Position numbers and translations under genes: made by a program. A DNA stretch of 64,000 bases, taken from NCBI RefSeq assembly GCF_001580615.1, contig NZ_LHZC01000054.1, positions 62,001-126,000 on the forward strand, given 5' to 3'. Shown here one piece after another: positions 24,181 to 32,801 of the stretch; within the stretch, counting starts at the first letter, position 1, and the number at the start of each line of letters is the position of its first letter. Below the pieces are notes generated by a model. It was not told the origin of the DNA. It did not search any database and saw nothing but the letters and a program-made list of their open reading frames with translations. The DNA comes from Acetobacter malorum. Its GTDB lineage: Bacteria > Pseudomonadota > Alphaproteobacteria > Acetobacterales > Acetobacteraceae.

Positions 24181-25302
24181 ATGCCAGACACGACAAGCCA
24201 GCCCACAGGTTCCGGGCATCCACGCTGTATTCTGGTCAAACCGAGCCAGCGCTCCAGAAAGGGGCAGGAAACAGCGCGTAACGTTCTGGCATTTTTTATT
24301 TTCGCCGTTGCTCTTTACACAATCCATGGATTTTTGCCGGCGCTGGTATGGGGCGGCGTGTTCGCCATTGCCACATGGCCGCTTTATACGCGCGCTCAGG
24401 CAGCGTGGCCTAAAGCCGCACAGGGTACGGTTCTGCCGTTTCTCTTTACCGCAGCCATGGCGCTGATTTTTGTTATTCCGCTGATGCTCATCACGCTGGA
24501 AGCTGTAGGCGAGGCCCAAAGCGCGTTAAGCTGGCTGGAGCACGCTCGGCAAAACGGTGTGCCTGTGCCTGACGCCCTTAGCCGCCTGCCCATTGGCAGC
24601 CAGACGCTCACGCACTGGTGGCAGGCCCACCTGTCCAACCCGGAAGACGTTTCCAACCTGACGGGCGCGCTGGACAGCAAGGGCATGGCAATTACCAAGG
24701 CGCTTGGATCTCAAATTGCGCATCGTGGCACGCTATTCTGCTTCTCAATCATCACCCTGTTTTTTCTTTATAAAGACGGCACGTCCGTCATCCGCCAGTG
24801 CCGCATTGCCTCCCGGCGCGCCTTTGGCAAACGCGGGGAAACGATTGCCCGCCAGATTGTCGCGTCTGTGCACGGCACCGTGCTGGGCTTGGTGCTGGTT
24901 GGCATTGGTGAAGGGCTGCTGATGGGCGTTGTCTATACCATTGCTGGCGCACCGCACCCTGCCCTGTTTGGTGTCATCACGGCTGTCGCCGCCATGATCC
25001 CCTTCTGTGCCATGATAGCTGTAGGCCTTGTGTCTTTGCTGATACTCGTCAAGGGCGCGTCCCTTGCGGGTATCGTGACCTTCTGCATTGGTGCTGTGGT
25101 GATTTTTGTGGCCGACCACTTTATCCGCCCCGTTCTTATCGGCGGCAGCACGCAGCTCCCCTTCCTGTGGGTTCTGCTGGGTATTCTGGGTGGTGCGGAA
25201 ACATGGGGCCTGCTGGGCCTGTTTGTCGGCCCTGCGGCCATGGCGGCGCTTAACCTGCTGTGGCGCCGCTGGACTGCGGGCAACAACGCCATAAAGGCCT
25301 GA
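24181..25302 (+). CDS. AI-2E-family (PerM/YdiK-like) transporter
   Basis: A 373-residue membrane protein of the AI-2E exporter superfamily. A hydrophobic pair near the N-terminus (NVLAFFIFAVALYTIHGFLP) is followed by a soluble-like middle (about 120-190) and several C-terminal helices. The conserved LVGIGEGLLMGVVYTIAGAPHPALFGVITAVAAMIPF and FLWVLLGILGGAETWGLLGLFVGPA motifs are present. Some members export quorum signals, others are Na+/H+ antiporters; the substrate here is unknown. I chose ATG 24181 over an in-frame ATG at 24076 because AAGAGGAGAG lies 10 or so bases before it. Confidence 0.9.
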   Translation: MPDTTSQPTGSGHPRCILVKPSQRSRKGQETARNVLAFFIFAVALYTIHGFLPALVWGGVFAIATWPLYTRAQAAWPKAAQGTVLPFLFTAAMALIFVIPLMLITLEAVGEAQSALSWLEHARQNGVPVPDALSRLPIGSQTLTHWWQAHLSNPEDVSNLTGALDSKGMAITKALGSQIAHRGTLFCFSIITLFFLYKDGTSVIRQCRIASRRAFGKRGETIARQIVASVHGTVLGLVLVGIGEGLLMGVVYTIAGAPHPALFGVITAVAAMIPFCAMIAVGLVSLLILVKGASLAGIVTFCIGAVVIFVADHFIRPVLIGGSTQLPFLWVLLGILGGAETWGLLGLFVGPAAMAALNLLWRRWTAGNNAIKA

Positions 25303-25307
25303 ACAGC

Positions 25308-25334
25308 AAAAAGGGTGTTCAAGTTTGAACACCC
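25308..25334 (-). terminator. Terminator downstream of tRNA-Pro
   Basis: A perfect 10-bp hairpin, GGGTGTTCAA with TTGAACACCC, is followed on the - strand by TTTTT. It ends the - strand tRNA transcript and may also stop the convergent transporter transcript. Confidence 0.85.
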
Positions 25335-25378
25335 ACTAAACTGCTCTGAAATTTTTCAGAAAACCAAGTGGACAAATA

Positions 25379-25452
25379 TCGGGCAGGCGGGATTCGAACC
25401 CACGACCCCCAGTCCCCCAGACTGATGCGCTACCAGACTGCGCTACTGCCCG
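25379..25452 (-). tRNA. tRNA-Pro (anticodon GGG)
   Basis: Folds as a cloverleaf on the - strand: acceptor CGGGCAG/CTGCCCG, D stem GCGC/GCGC, an anticodon stem TCAGT/ACTGG enclosing the loop CTGGGGG, and a T arm with GGTTCGAATCC. The anticodon at loop positions 3-5 is GGG, so it reads CCC and CCU proline codons. CCA is not encoded; the discriminator base is A. It is clearly bounded by a hairpin terminator. Confidence 0.95.
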
Positions 25453-25516
25453 TCCATTTGGTGAAAGGGTCTTTAGCAGGCCCCTTCACAACACACAAGC
25501 CACCTTGCGGTTTTTT

Positions 25517-26296
25517 TCACGCCGTCAGGCGATTACGGAATGCTTCCAGCTCAACCAGAATGTCAGCCAGATCATTTTTCAGCTGCACATTCTGCTTTTC
25601 CAGCCGACGCATCAACTCACCAGAAACAGCGTTCACCTCCGGTGCAGCAGGTTCGGGAGCAGGTGCAGGTGCAGGTGCAGGTGCAGGTGCAGCCTCAACA
25701 GTATTTTCAGGCTCGAAAGCAACCTCCTGAGGCTGTTCTTCCGCGTGTTGCGGCTCCTGAACTTCTGAAGGCTGCGTAAGAACCGAATTTTCAGTCGTCT
25801 CTTCATGCTCTTCAGGATTCGCAAGAGAAACGGGTTCAGCTACAAGCGACTGGTCCGTATCCGTAACCACAGACTCAGCATCCCCCTGCACCTCGTCCGG
25901 CGAAGACACAGCCGGTTCCGGTGCAATCTCTTCAGGGAGAGACGCCGTCACTGTCGGGCTTTGCTGAGCCGCTTCGGCTTCCCCTTCACGCAGAAGGCGC
26001 TGCACACCTTTTACGGTGTAGCCCTTGGCATACAGAAGATCGGAAATATGGCGGAGCAGTTCGACATCAGCCGGGCGATAATACCGCCGACCACCGCCTC
26101 TTTTCAGCGGGCGAACCTGCTCGAAGCGCGTTTCCCAGAATCGCAGCACGTGCTGAGGTACATGCAGCTCGTCAGCCACTTCACTAATGGTGCGAAACGC
26201 AAGCGGCCCTTTTTCTGTGCGGGCCAGCGCACCGTTCTCCTCGTCCGGCAGGCCGGAGAGATCTGTTATGGAAGAAGGATGGTCGGTGTCACTCAT
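25517..26296 (-). CDS. MerR-family regulator with long acidic/Pro-rich linker and C-terminal coiled coil
   Basis: A 260-residue protein. A MerR HTH lies at residues about 30-100 ([52 protein letters not shown]). A long Glu/Gln/Pro-rich region follows, with an (AP)n tract coded by a 6-base tandem repeat. The last 35 residues form a coiled coil ([20 protein letters not shown] and onward). The ATG at 26296 overlaps the end of ihfA by 8 bases, so the two are coupled. This gene follows ihfA in many alphaproteobacteria. Canonical MerR effector cysteines are absent, so it is probably not a metal sensor; its target is unknown. Confidence 0.9.
   Translation of the reverse strand: MSDTDHPSSITDLSGLPDEENGALARTEKGPLAFRTISEVADELHVPQHVLRFWETRFEQVRPLKRGGGRRYYRPADVELLRHISDLLYAKGYTVKGVQRLLREGEAEAAQQSPTVTASLPEEIAPEPAVSSPDEVQGDAESVVTDTDQSLVAEPVSLANPEEHEETTENSVLTQPSEVQEPQHAEEQPQEVAFEPENTVEAAPAPAPAPAPAPEPAAPEVNAVSGELMRRLEKQNVQLKNDLADILVELEAFRNRLTA
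25662..25691 (-). repeat. Six-base tandem repeat inside the MerR gene
   Basis: Five perfect copies of GGTGCA on the + strand (TGCACC on the coding strand) code for an alternating Ala-Pro tract. Perfect short repeats of this kind can gain or lose units in frame. Confidence 0.85.
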
Positions 26297-26609
26297 CGTC
26301 ATACGCCTCGCCACCTTCAAGCGGCTCGTGATTAATGGCTGCACGCAGCAGCTGACTGGGGCGGAAAACCAGAACGGAACGCGGGAGAATCGGAACTTCC
26401 TCACCCGTTTTCGGGTTGCGTCCGCAGCGCTGGCCTTTTTGCCTTACGGAAAAAGTTCCAAACCCACTGATCTTGACGCTTTCACCGCGCTCAAGCGCAA
26501 GCATGACTGTTTCCAGAATATCTTCCAGAAGCACAGCCGATTCTTTACGGGACAGCCCAACCTGCTGATAAATCTGCTCGACCAGAGAGGCACGCGTGAC
26601 AGTTTCCAT
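26289..26609 (-). CDS. ihfA: Integration host factor subunit alpha
   Basis: A 106-residue HU/IHF-family protein with the alpha-type N-terminus [20 protein letters not shown] and the DNA-binding arm [19 protein letters not shown]. It forms the sequence-specific DNA-bending heterodimer with IhfB (20763-21053). It lies in the conserved order fabH-ihfA-merR and overlaps the MerR start. A striking 15-bp inverted repeat ends 15 bases before the start codon, and no good ribosome site is visible in the short space between. Confidence 0.94.
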   Translation of the reverse strand: METVTRASLVEQIYQQVGLSRKESAVLLEDILETVMLALERGESVKISGFGTFSVRQKGQRCGRNPKTGEEVPILPRSVLVFRPSQLLRAAINHEPLEGGEAYDDE

Positions 26610-26624
26610 ACTGATGAAAGTAAC

Positions 26625-26668
26625 ACGTTGGGCGACCTCGTCAATTCTCTCGTGAGGTCGCCCAACGT
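26625..26668 (-). promoter_or_regulatory. 15-bp perfect inverted repeat in the ihfA leader
   Basis: ACGTTGGGCGACCTC (26625-26639) and GAGGTCGCCCAACGT (26654-26668) are exact reverse complements around a 14-base loop. The repeat lies between the fabH stop and the ihfA start. No T-run follows on either strand, so it is not a simple terminator. It could be an RNA stem controlling ihfA translation, a processing site between fabH and ihfA, or a protein-binding palindrome. Confidence 0.7.
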
Positions 26669-26695
26669 CATGTCATCAGAATTTTGAAAACGCCG

Positions 26696-27661
26696 TTAGA
26701 AACGGGCGAGCGCAGAGCCCCAGGTGAGACCACCGCCCAGTGCTTCCATCAGCACCAGATCACCTTTCTGGATGCGGCCATCCCGCACGGCTTCATCAAG
26801 CGCCAGCGGAATCGAGGCCGCGGAGGTATTGGCGTGACGATCGACCGTGATCACCACCTGCTCGGCAGGCAGATTCAGCTTTTTGGCCACGCCTTCAATA
26901 ATGCGGATATTTGCCTGATGCGGCACCAGCCAGGCGACGTCTGAATATTCCAGACCTTCAGCCTTCAGGGCTTCATCCACGGAGGAGGACAGCTTGGCGA
27001 CAGCGTGCCGGAACACATCACGCCCGCTCATTTTCAGGAAACCGCTTTTGTCCCGGCGGCCCACGGCTCCATCAACGTACAGCAGATCACCCGCAGTGCC
27101 GTCGGAATGCAGATGGGTGGACAGCAACCCCTGTTCACCCGGCGCATCTGAGCCGGAGAGCACAACGGCCCCTGCGCCATCACCAAACAGCACACAGGTG
27201 CCACGGTCAGACCAGTCAACAATGCGGGAATAGACTTCACTGCCAATGACCAGAATATTCCGTGCCTGCCCAGCCCGAATAAACGCATCCGCTGTGGAGA
27301 GGCCATAGATAAACCCGGAGCACGCGGCTGCCAGATCGAATCCAAAACCCTGCTTCATCCCCAATTCAGCCTGAATACGCACGGCTGTTGCCGGGAAAGC
27401 CTGATCGGGGGTGGATGTCGCGACAATTACGGCATCAATGTCATCAGCACTCAGGCCCGCATAGTCCAGCGCCTTGCGCGCTGCGGCGGCCCCCATGCTG
27501 GTCGCCGTATCGTTCTCACCTGCAATATGGCGCTGGGTGATGCCGGTACGGGTTTTTATCCATTCATCGGAGGTTTCAAGCCGGGCTGCCAGTTCATCGT
27601 TAGACACGACCCGATCCGGCAGGAACCCGCCAAACCCTACCAGAAGCGAACGTCTCGCCAT
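26696..27661 (-). CDS. fabH: 3-oxoacyl-ACP synthase III
   Basis: Starts fatty acid synthesis by condensing acetyl-CoA with malonyl-ACP in the cytoplasm. With the start at 27661 (MARRSLLVGFGGFLPDR; GAAAGAACG just upstream) the protein has 321 residues. The catalytic triad is C114 in AAACSGF, H248 in VPHQANIR and N278 in RHANTSAASIP. An in-frame start 30 bases upstream is less likely. It is followed by ihfA and preceded by plsX, 70 bases upstream, in the usual lipid-synthesis order. Confidence 0.97.
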   Translation of the reverse strand: MARRSLLVGFGGFLPDRVVSNDELAARLETSDEWIKTRTGITQRHIAGENDTATSMGAAAARKALDYAGLSADDIDAVIVATSTPDQAFPATAVRIQAELGMKQGFGFDLAAACSGFIYGLSTADAFIRAGQARNILVIGSEVYSRIVDWSDRGTCVLFGDGAGAVVLSGSDAPGEQGLLSTHLHSDGTAGDLLYVDGAVGRRDKSGFLKMSGRDVFRHAVAKLSSSVDEALKAEGLEYSDVAWLVPHQANIRIIEGVAKKLNLPAEQVVITVDRHANTSAASIPLALDEAVRDGRIQKGDLVLMEALGGGLTWGSALARF

Positions 27662-27731
27662 TACCGTTCTTTCATTATCAAACACCGGCATTCAGGACTG
27701 CCTGACGGCCAGTGCCCCGAACCTTGTCTGA

Positions 27732-28838
27732 TCAGGAAGCCGTCGCCTCAGGCTCACGCTCCAGCGAGGCCTGCTGACGGGAAAGAAGCGCCCCCATATG
27801 GGTCAGACGCTCACGAATACCATCATTAAATCCATGCGTGACCATATCCATGGCCACATCCACAGCCGCAGCAAATCCTTCGGCGTCGGTCCCGCCGTGG
27901 GACTTCACCACCACGCCATTCAGGCCGACAAAAACCGCACCGTTACGACGGCGGGGATCAAGCCATTCCTTCATTCGCTCAAGGCCGGGCCGAACAAGCA
28001 GATAGCCAATTTTGGAAATAATGCCGCGATTGAAGACCTGCCGCAGCAGAGAGGTGGCCATTTTCAGCACACCTTCACCCGTCTTGAGGGCCACGTTCCC
28101 GGTAAAGCCGTCCGTCACCACTACGTCGGTTGTGCCCGCCGTAATGTCATGACCTTCGATAAACCCGTGGAACTGGTCCGCCAGCGGACTTTCACGCAGG
28201 GCTTCATACGCAATCCGCAGCTTCTCATCACCCTTCAGCTCTTCCGAGCCGATGTTGAGAAGCCCGATACGCGGCGCAGGAAGCCCCAGCACTGCCTTGG
28301 CGAAGGCCTCGCCCATCACGGCAAATTCAACCAGATTGCGCCAGTCACACGCCACGTTTGCCCCAAGGTCCAGCATGACCACATCGCCCTTGATAGTCGG
28401 GCTGATGGCTGCCATGGCGGGCCGGGAAATACCGGGCATGGTTTTAACGACAATTTTGGCCAGAGCCAGCATGGCACCGCTATTGCCAGCAGACACAACG
28501 CCTCTGGCGCGGCCACTTGCAACGGCATCCATCCCCAGACGCATAGAAGACCGACGCACGCGCAGGGCGGCTGTAGGCTTCATGTCCATGGGGACTGAGG
28601 CATCTGTATGCCAGATGGTGCAGATTGCTTCCGCCTTGGGATGCTGCGCCAGAAGTGGGCGCAGACGGGCTTCGTCACCCGTCAGAAGCACACGCATCCC
28701 GGGATGGCGATCAGCTGCAATGGCAAGCCCGGCCACGACCACATCGGGAGCTCCGTCTCCCCCCATCCCATCAACCGCAAGGCTGAAAACCTCACTCTGT
28801 TCAGCGGGGGAATTCTCGGAAATCTCTCTATCGCTCAT
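27732..28838 (-). CDS. plsX: Phosphate acyltransferase PlsX
   Basis: Makes acyl-phosphate from acyl-ACP and phosphate, the first committed step of phospholipid synthesis with PlsY, as a peripheral membrane enzyme. Conserved PlsX motifs are LAVDGMGGDGAPDVVVAG near the N-terminus, ASGRARGVVSAGNSGAMLAL, and LLNIGSEELKGDEKLRIAYE. The 368-residue length is normal. It lies between rpmF and fabH, the widely conserved order. Confidence 0.97.
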   Translation of the reverse strand: MSDREISENSPAEQSEVFSLAVDGMGGDGAPDVVVAGLAIAADRHPGMRVLLTGDEARLRPLLAQHPKAEAICTIWHTDASVPMDMKPTAALRVRRSSMRLGMDAVASGRARGVVSAGNSGAMLALAKIVVKTMPGISRPAMAAISPTIKGDVVMLDLGANVACDWRNLVEFAVMGEAFAKAVLGLPAPRIGLLNIGSEELKGDEKLRIAYEALRESPLADQFHGFIEGHDITAGTTDVVVTDGFTGNVALKTGEGVLKMATSLLRQVFNRGIISKIGYLLVRPGLERMKEWLDPRRRNGAVFVGLNGVVVKSHGGTDAEGFAAAVDVAMDMVTHGFNDGIRERLTHMGALLSRQQASLEREPEATAS

Positions 28839-28916
28839 GCCTGCTTCTCTGCCATGCCGCAGATGCCTTACTCCCGTACAACCACATTACCTCATGGCAA
28901 TGTGAGCCGCCTGCCC

Positions 28917-29120
28917 TCAGGCGCGAACAGCGATTTTCAGTGCCTTACCAGCGGCAATCACTTCACGACCATCGTAGTGGCCGCAGTGGCTGCAGATGTT
29001 GTGCGGGCGCTTCAGCTCACCACAGTTGGAGCATTCAGCATGAGCCTCCACACGCAGAGCCTGATGGCTGCGACGCATGCCACGACGTGAAGGCGAAGTT
29101 TTTCTTTTGGGTACAGCCAT
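28917..29120 (-). CDS. rpmF: 50S ribosomal protein L32
   Basis: A 67-residue large-subunit protein beginning [20 protein letters not shown], the invariant L32 N-terminus. Four cysteines in [18 protein letters not shown] form a zinc ribbon, so this is the zinc-binding (C+) form. The start at 29120 is chosen because the family begins there and GGAGGGG lies upstream. It lies between the DUF177 gene and plsX as in most alphaproteobacteria. Confidence 0.97.
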   Translation of the reverse strand: MAVPKRKTSPSRRGMRRSHQALRVEAHAECSNCGELKRPHNICSHCGHYDGREVIAAGKALKIAVRA

Positions 29121-29277
29121 GGGACCGAGCCCCTCCAAACAGATCAAAGACTACCGGCACCGTGGACAATCCACACCACCGAAAGACAAAACAGGTTAAT
29201 CACCAGATTGAGGGCGGCCTCTAGCAGAGAGCCGCCACTTTCGCAAGCAAGAGCGCAATAAAACCTACTGCCACACG

Positions 29278-29832
29278 TCAGCTATCTTTGCGACGCAACC
29301 GTGCGAGATCGGCAAACGGATTAACTTTTTTCTCCGCTGCGTCCTTCTCAGCCAGCTTTTCCGCCTCTTCCTCACTTATCACAAGCCCTTCGGGCAGGCT
29401 GGCGTCCGGAGCATGCGGATAAGGCTCCAGATCCAGAGCAAACTGCTCAACAGCGGCTTCCCCAAGGTCTATCGATTCCCCTTCATAGGGAATCTCATCG
29501 ACGGCTTCCAGATCCGGGGCCGCACTTTCCTCAAAATGTTCTGCCGGCACAAACTGCACAGCAAAGGAGCCTGCAAGCATATCCTCAAACGGCTCCAGCG
29601 TGCGAACACATGTCTGTTTAAACCGCACGGCCAGCGCGCCGTGGGCAGACACAAGATCCCGCCGGCCCAGAGTGAGCGTATATTTGCAGCGGAACATGCT
29701 GATTTCAGGCAGACCAAGCCGTCTGGCAATCTGCCCACACTCCGCAGGCGTTGCCTCGACCGTGAGATCCAGTCCGGACGCGCCGATTCGACGCACAGCA
29801 ACGGGACGGGAAAATTCCGGCTTATGGGGCAT
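29278..29832 (-). CDS. DUF177 (YceD-family) protein
   Basis: A 184-residue YceD-like protein. The conserved segment is CVRTLEPFEDMLAGSFAVQF, followed by a very acidic C-terminal half and a basic tail (PFADLARLRRKDS). The start at 29832 is fixed by a strong AGGAGG; the longer open frame is rejected. YceD-family genes are nearly always next to rpmF, as here, and in plants and bacteria have been linked to 23S rRNA accumulation. The molecular role is not settled. Confidence 0.93.
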   Translation of the reverse strand: MPHKPEFSRPVAVRRIGASGLDLTVEATPAECGQIARRLGLPEISMFRCKYTLTLGRRDLVSAHGALAVRFKQTCVRTLEPFEDMLAGSFAVQFVPAEHFEESAAPDLEAVDEIPYEGESIDLGEAAVEQFALDLEPYPHAPDASLPEGLVISEEEAEKLAEKDAAEKKVNPFADLARLRRKDS

Positions 29833-30090
29833 GGAAACCTCCTGAAACTCTAGCTTCTTAAAAAACAGACAGGCTTCCCGCTGCGGATTTGCAGGAGCAC
29901 CTTTTTGCAGCCCTAACATAAAGTGCTCCAAGCGCAATGATCAGCCTGAAAACCCACCCCTTCCGCAATTCAGGAATTGACGCACAGAGCCCGTTGGGGC
30001 ATCCGACAGAGTAGGTCTTCCTGCATGCCGCAGCCTGAGAGATCAGGCCTTCTCAGAGTGACCGCACAGATTTAGGGATGCCTTACCGCC

Positions 30091-30651
30091 ATGACACCGC
30101 AACGCAAGAACAGTATGACGCGCTTCAGCACCGCCTGCGGTGCCCTTGCTGCGGTGTTTGTTATCTCCGGCTGTTCCGTGTTTGCCCCAAGCCCCATCCC
30201 GCGCGGTTCACTGGTTGAAGCGGATGATTACAACCAGCTGACACCGGGCACCAGCACACGCGCTGATGCGGTGGATCTTCTGGGCTCCCCCACCACCAAG
30301 GGGGCCTTTGACGATAATACGTGGATTTACATTTCCATGACCACCTACATGAAGCCGCTGGATTTTCCGGGGATCGACAAGCAGCAGGTGGTTGTTCTGA
30401 AATTTGATAACGCTGGCATGCTGCAAAGCCTGCGGACGCTGAACCGTAAAGACAGCCGCCCCGTGGGCATGATCAGCAAGGTTACCCCCACACCAGGCAC
30501 CAGCATCAACATCCTGCAGCAGATTCTGGGGAATGTGGGCCGCTACAACCCGATGCAGAACATGATGAGCTCCAGCGGCAGCGGCACGGGGACCGGCATG
30601 ATGGGCGGCAACAGCGGCCCGGGTCATTTCGGCGCAGGCAACTCGCTCTAA
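30091..30651 (+). CDS. bamE: Outer membrane assembly lipoprotein BamE (SmpA/OmlA family)
   Basis: A lipoprotein of the BAM complex that inserts outer membrane beta-barrels. The signal peptide ends in the lipobox ISGC with the lipidated cysteine at residue 28. The SmpA/OmlA domain follows: LTPGTSTRADAVDLLGSPTT, WIYISMTTYMKP, VVLKFDNAGMLQSL. The Gly/Ser/Met-rich C-terminal tail (about 150-186) goes beyond the core domain. The start may be ATG 30091 or ATG 30115; both keep the signal peptide. It is divergent from the DUF177 gene and convergent with the sensor kinase gene. Confidence 0.9.
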   Translation: MTPQRKNSMTRFSTACGALAAVFVISGCSVFAPSPIPRGSLVEADDYNQLTPGTSTRADAVDLLGSPTTKGAFDDNTWIYISMTTYMKPLDFPGIDKQQVVVLKFDNAGMLQSLRTLNRKDSRPVGMISKVTPTPGTSINILQQILGNVGRYNPMQNMMSSSGSGTGTGMMGGNSGPGHFGAGNSL

Positions 30652-30665
30652 CCTGCTTCCTGCCC

Positions 30666-32045
30666 TCAGGGCAGGATCAGTTTGACGCGTAGCCCTCCGG
30701 CGGGCGAGACATCCAGTTCCATGTCTCCCCCATGCGCCCGGACAATATCACGCGAGATTGTCAGGCCGAGGCCTGTCCCGCCCCCACGGCCACTCTCAAA
30801 TGCCCGAAAAACGGATTCGCGTCGTTCCGGGCGGATCCCCGGCCCGTCATCATCCACCAGAACACAGATCCCCTCCTGCATGGCGTAGGCCGTGATGGCT
30901 ATCGCACCGCCATGCCTGCGGGCGTTATCCAGCAGGTTGGTCAGGGCGCGCTTCATGGCATCAGGCCGCATGTGGACACAAAGGCCGGGCTGCACCGTGA
31001 CAGACTCAACCCGCGCCCCGGCCCGGCGCGCTGCTGTCACGACGTCCTCAATAAACGGCACCATCTCGACTTGTTCCGGGGTTTCCGCCCCTTCGCCGCG
31101 GGCAAAGGCCAGATAGCTGCCGATCATGTGTTCCATCTCGACAACGTCCCCGATCATGTCATCGACGTCCTGCCGCAGCTCTTCACCCTTGATCGTCCCA
31201 TTACGGGGCATCATGGCCAGAGAAAGACGCAGGCGCGTCAGAGGTGTCCGCAGATCATGCGAGACACCGGCCAGAACGCCCGTACGCTGTGAGACAAAGC
31301 GATAGATCCGGTCTTGCATGCGGTTAAACGCCACAGCAGCCTTTCGCACCTCCTGCGCGCCCTCCGGCTTGATAGGCCCGATATCCCGCCCCAGACCGAA
31401 CTGCTCAGCCGCCCTCGCCAGACGGCGGATGGCCCGCACCTGATTGCGCATGAACAGACTGGCCACCACAAAAAGCAGAATGGAACTGCTGAGCGCCCAG
31501 CCCACAAAGAGCCAGATCTGCCCCATATCCAGCCGCTTACGCGGCGCATCCACATCCAGCACCCCATCGGGCAACTGGATGGCAATTTTCACGGTGTGTG
31601 GATCGCTCTTCCAGTTCACAAAAAACGGATAATCAATGGCGCTATCCAGCGCATGCGCCAGATCATCATCCATCGGGCCGGTGATATGGTTAAACCCGAA
31701 GCGGCGCAGACGGGCGCCGGGGTGCCATGTTTCCACCAGTTGCAGATGGTCCCGCGCCTGTGCGACGAACCAGTCCTTATCACTCCGCTTTTGCAGATGC
31801 TCCAGAGCATTGAGGGAAAGGACGATATCCGCCGTCACACTATCCGACAGACGGCGGGACACAACCTTGAGGAAGTTCCCGTAAAACAGTTCCAGCGAGA
31901 TCGCCTGTGTGACCAGCAGCGGGATCAGCACGATCAGCAGAGAGCGCCCCAGCAGAGAGCGCGGCAGCACCCGCCGCACAGATTTTTCCATGCTGCGGGA
32001 TTTCAGCACGCCCGAGGGGAAAAGCTTGAGGGGTCGCCTTTTCAT
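30666..32045 (-). CDS. EnvZ-like sensor histidine kinase
   Basis: A 459-residue inner membrane kinase. TM1 is at about 33-57, a periplasmic sensor region at about 58-176, TM2 at about 177-199, then HAMP. In the HisKA domain the phospho-accepting His is H263 in GVSHDLRTPLTRLRL. The ATP-binding domain has NLLDNARRHGG (N box), DDGPGI (G1) and GRGGGTGLGLTI (G2). It follows its OmpR-like regulator gene by 24 bases. The layout matches EnvZ/OmpR systems responding to envelope or osmotic conditions, but the stimulus is unknown. Confidence 0.94.
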   Translation of the reverse strand: MKRRPLKLFPSGVLKSRSMEKSVRRVLPRSLLGRSLLIVLIPLLVTQAISLELFYGNFLKVVSRRLSDSVTADIVLSLNALEHLQKRSDKDWFVAQARDHLQLVETWHPGARLRRFGFNHITGPMDDDLAHALDSAIDYPFFVNWKSDPHTVKIAIQLPDGVLDVDAPRKRLDMGQIWLFVGWALSSSILLFVVASLFMRNQVRAIRRLARAAEQFGLGRDIGPIKPEGAQEVRKAAVAFNRMQDRIYRFVSQRTGVLAGVSHDLRTPLTRLRLSLAMMPRNGTIKGEELRQDVDDMIGDVVEMEHMIGSYLAFARGEGAETPEQVEMVPFIEDVVTAARRAGARVESVTVQPGLCVHMRPDAMKRALTNLLDNARRHGGAIAITAYAMQEGICVLVDDDGPGIRPERRESVFRAFESGRGGGTGLGLTISRDIVRAHGGDMELDVSPAGGLRVKLILP

Positions 32046-32069
32046 GCCCGCAACACTAACGCGGCGCCT

Positions 32070-32801
32070 TTACTGCACACCGGGCTTGAGCACATAGCCG
32101 CGCCCACGGATGGTGTGCAGAAAGCGCGGTTCACGCGGGTCCGGCTCAATCCGACGCCGCAGGCGTGTCACCTGCACATCCACAGCGCGCTCTCCAATTT
32201 CCGCCATATCCAGCGCACGGGCAATCTCCTCGCGGGAGAAGACCTCATTCGGACGGCGCGCCAGTACGGACAGGAGCGCTGCCTCACCGCCTGTCAGATG
32301 CACATTGCCGTCCGGGCCAGAGAGCAAGGCCCGCACGGGATCAAACTCCTTCTCGCCCAGACGGATAATCCGTAAATTGTCCGCTGCGGGGGCCGGGGCC
32401 AGTCGCCGCAGATGCGCCTTGAGCCGCAGCAGCAACTCCCGTGGTTCAAACGGCTTGCCAAGATAATCATCCGCGCCAGCTTCCAGGCCGGAAATACGGT
32501 CCGCAGGCTCGCCTCGAGCCGTTAGCAGCACAATTGGCAGATCCTGCCCGGCATCACGCAGGGCGCGGGTGAGTTCCAGTCCGTTTTCCCCCGGCATGGT
32601 CACATCCAGCACCATGGCGTCGGGCTGGATGCCCTGCAACGTCTGCCGGGCCTCCGCCGCGTTGGCCGCCACACTAATCCGAAAGCCCTGTTCAGACAGA
32701 TACCGTTGCAGCAGACGCCGCAGACGCGGGTCATCATCCACCACAATGACATGCGGTGCCATGCCTTCTTCCGGCACAAGATCGCGGGGGCTAAGTTCCA
32801 T
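32070..32801 (-). CDS. OmpR-family response regulator
   Basis: A receiver domain (VIVVDDDPRLRRLLQRYLSE; phospho-acceptor D66 in MVLDVTMPG; conserved Lys in DDYLGKPFEPREL) followed by an OmpR/PhoB winged helix (LTGGEAALLSVLARRPNEVF, VDVQVTRLRRRIEPDPREPR, TIRGRGYVL). The start at 32801 is chosen because AAAGGGA lies just upstream; its ATG overlaps the end of the MarR gene by 11 bases. It probably controls envelope genes with the adjacent kinase. Confidence 0.95.
   Translation of the reverse strand: MELSPRDLVPEEGMAPHVIVVDDDPRLRRLLQRYLSEQGFRISVAANAAEARQTLQGIQPDAMVLDVTMPGENGLELTRALRDAGQDLPIVLLTARGEPADRISGLEAGADDYLGKPFEPRELLLRLKAHLRRLAPAPAADNLRIIRLGEKEFDPVRALLSGPDGNVHLTGGEAALLSVLARRPNEVFSREEIARALDMAEIGERAVDVQVTRLRRRIEPDPREPRFLHTIRGRGYVLKPGVQ

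Noticed and set aside
25662..25691. Hexamer repeat as a possible CRISPR or mobile-element trace
   Set aside because: It is a short perfect tandem repeat in frame within a protein-coding region, with no spacers or terminal repeats.
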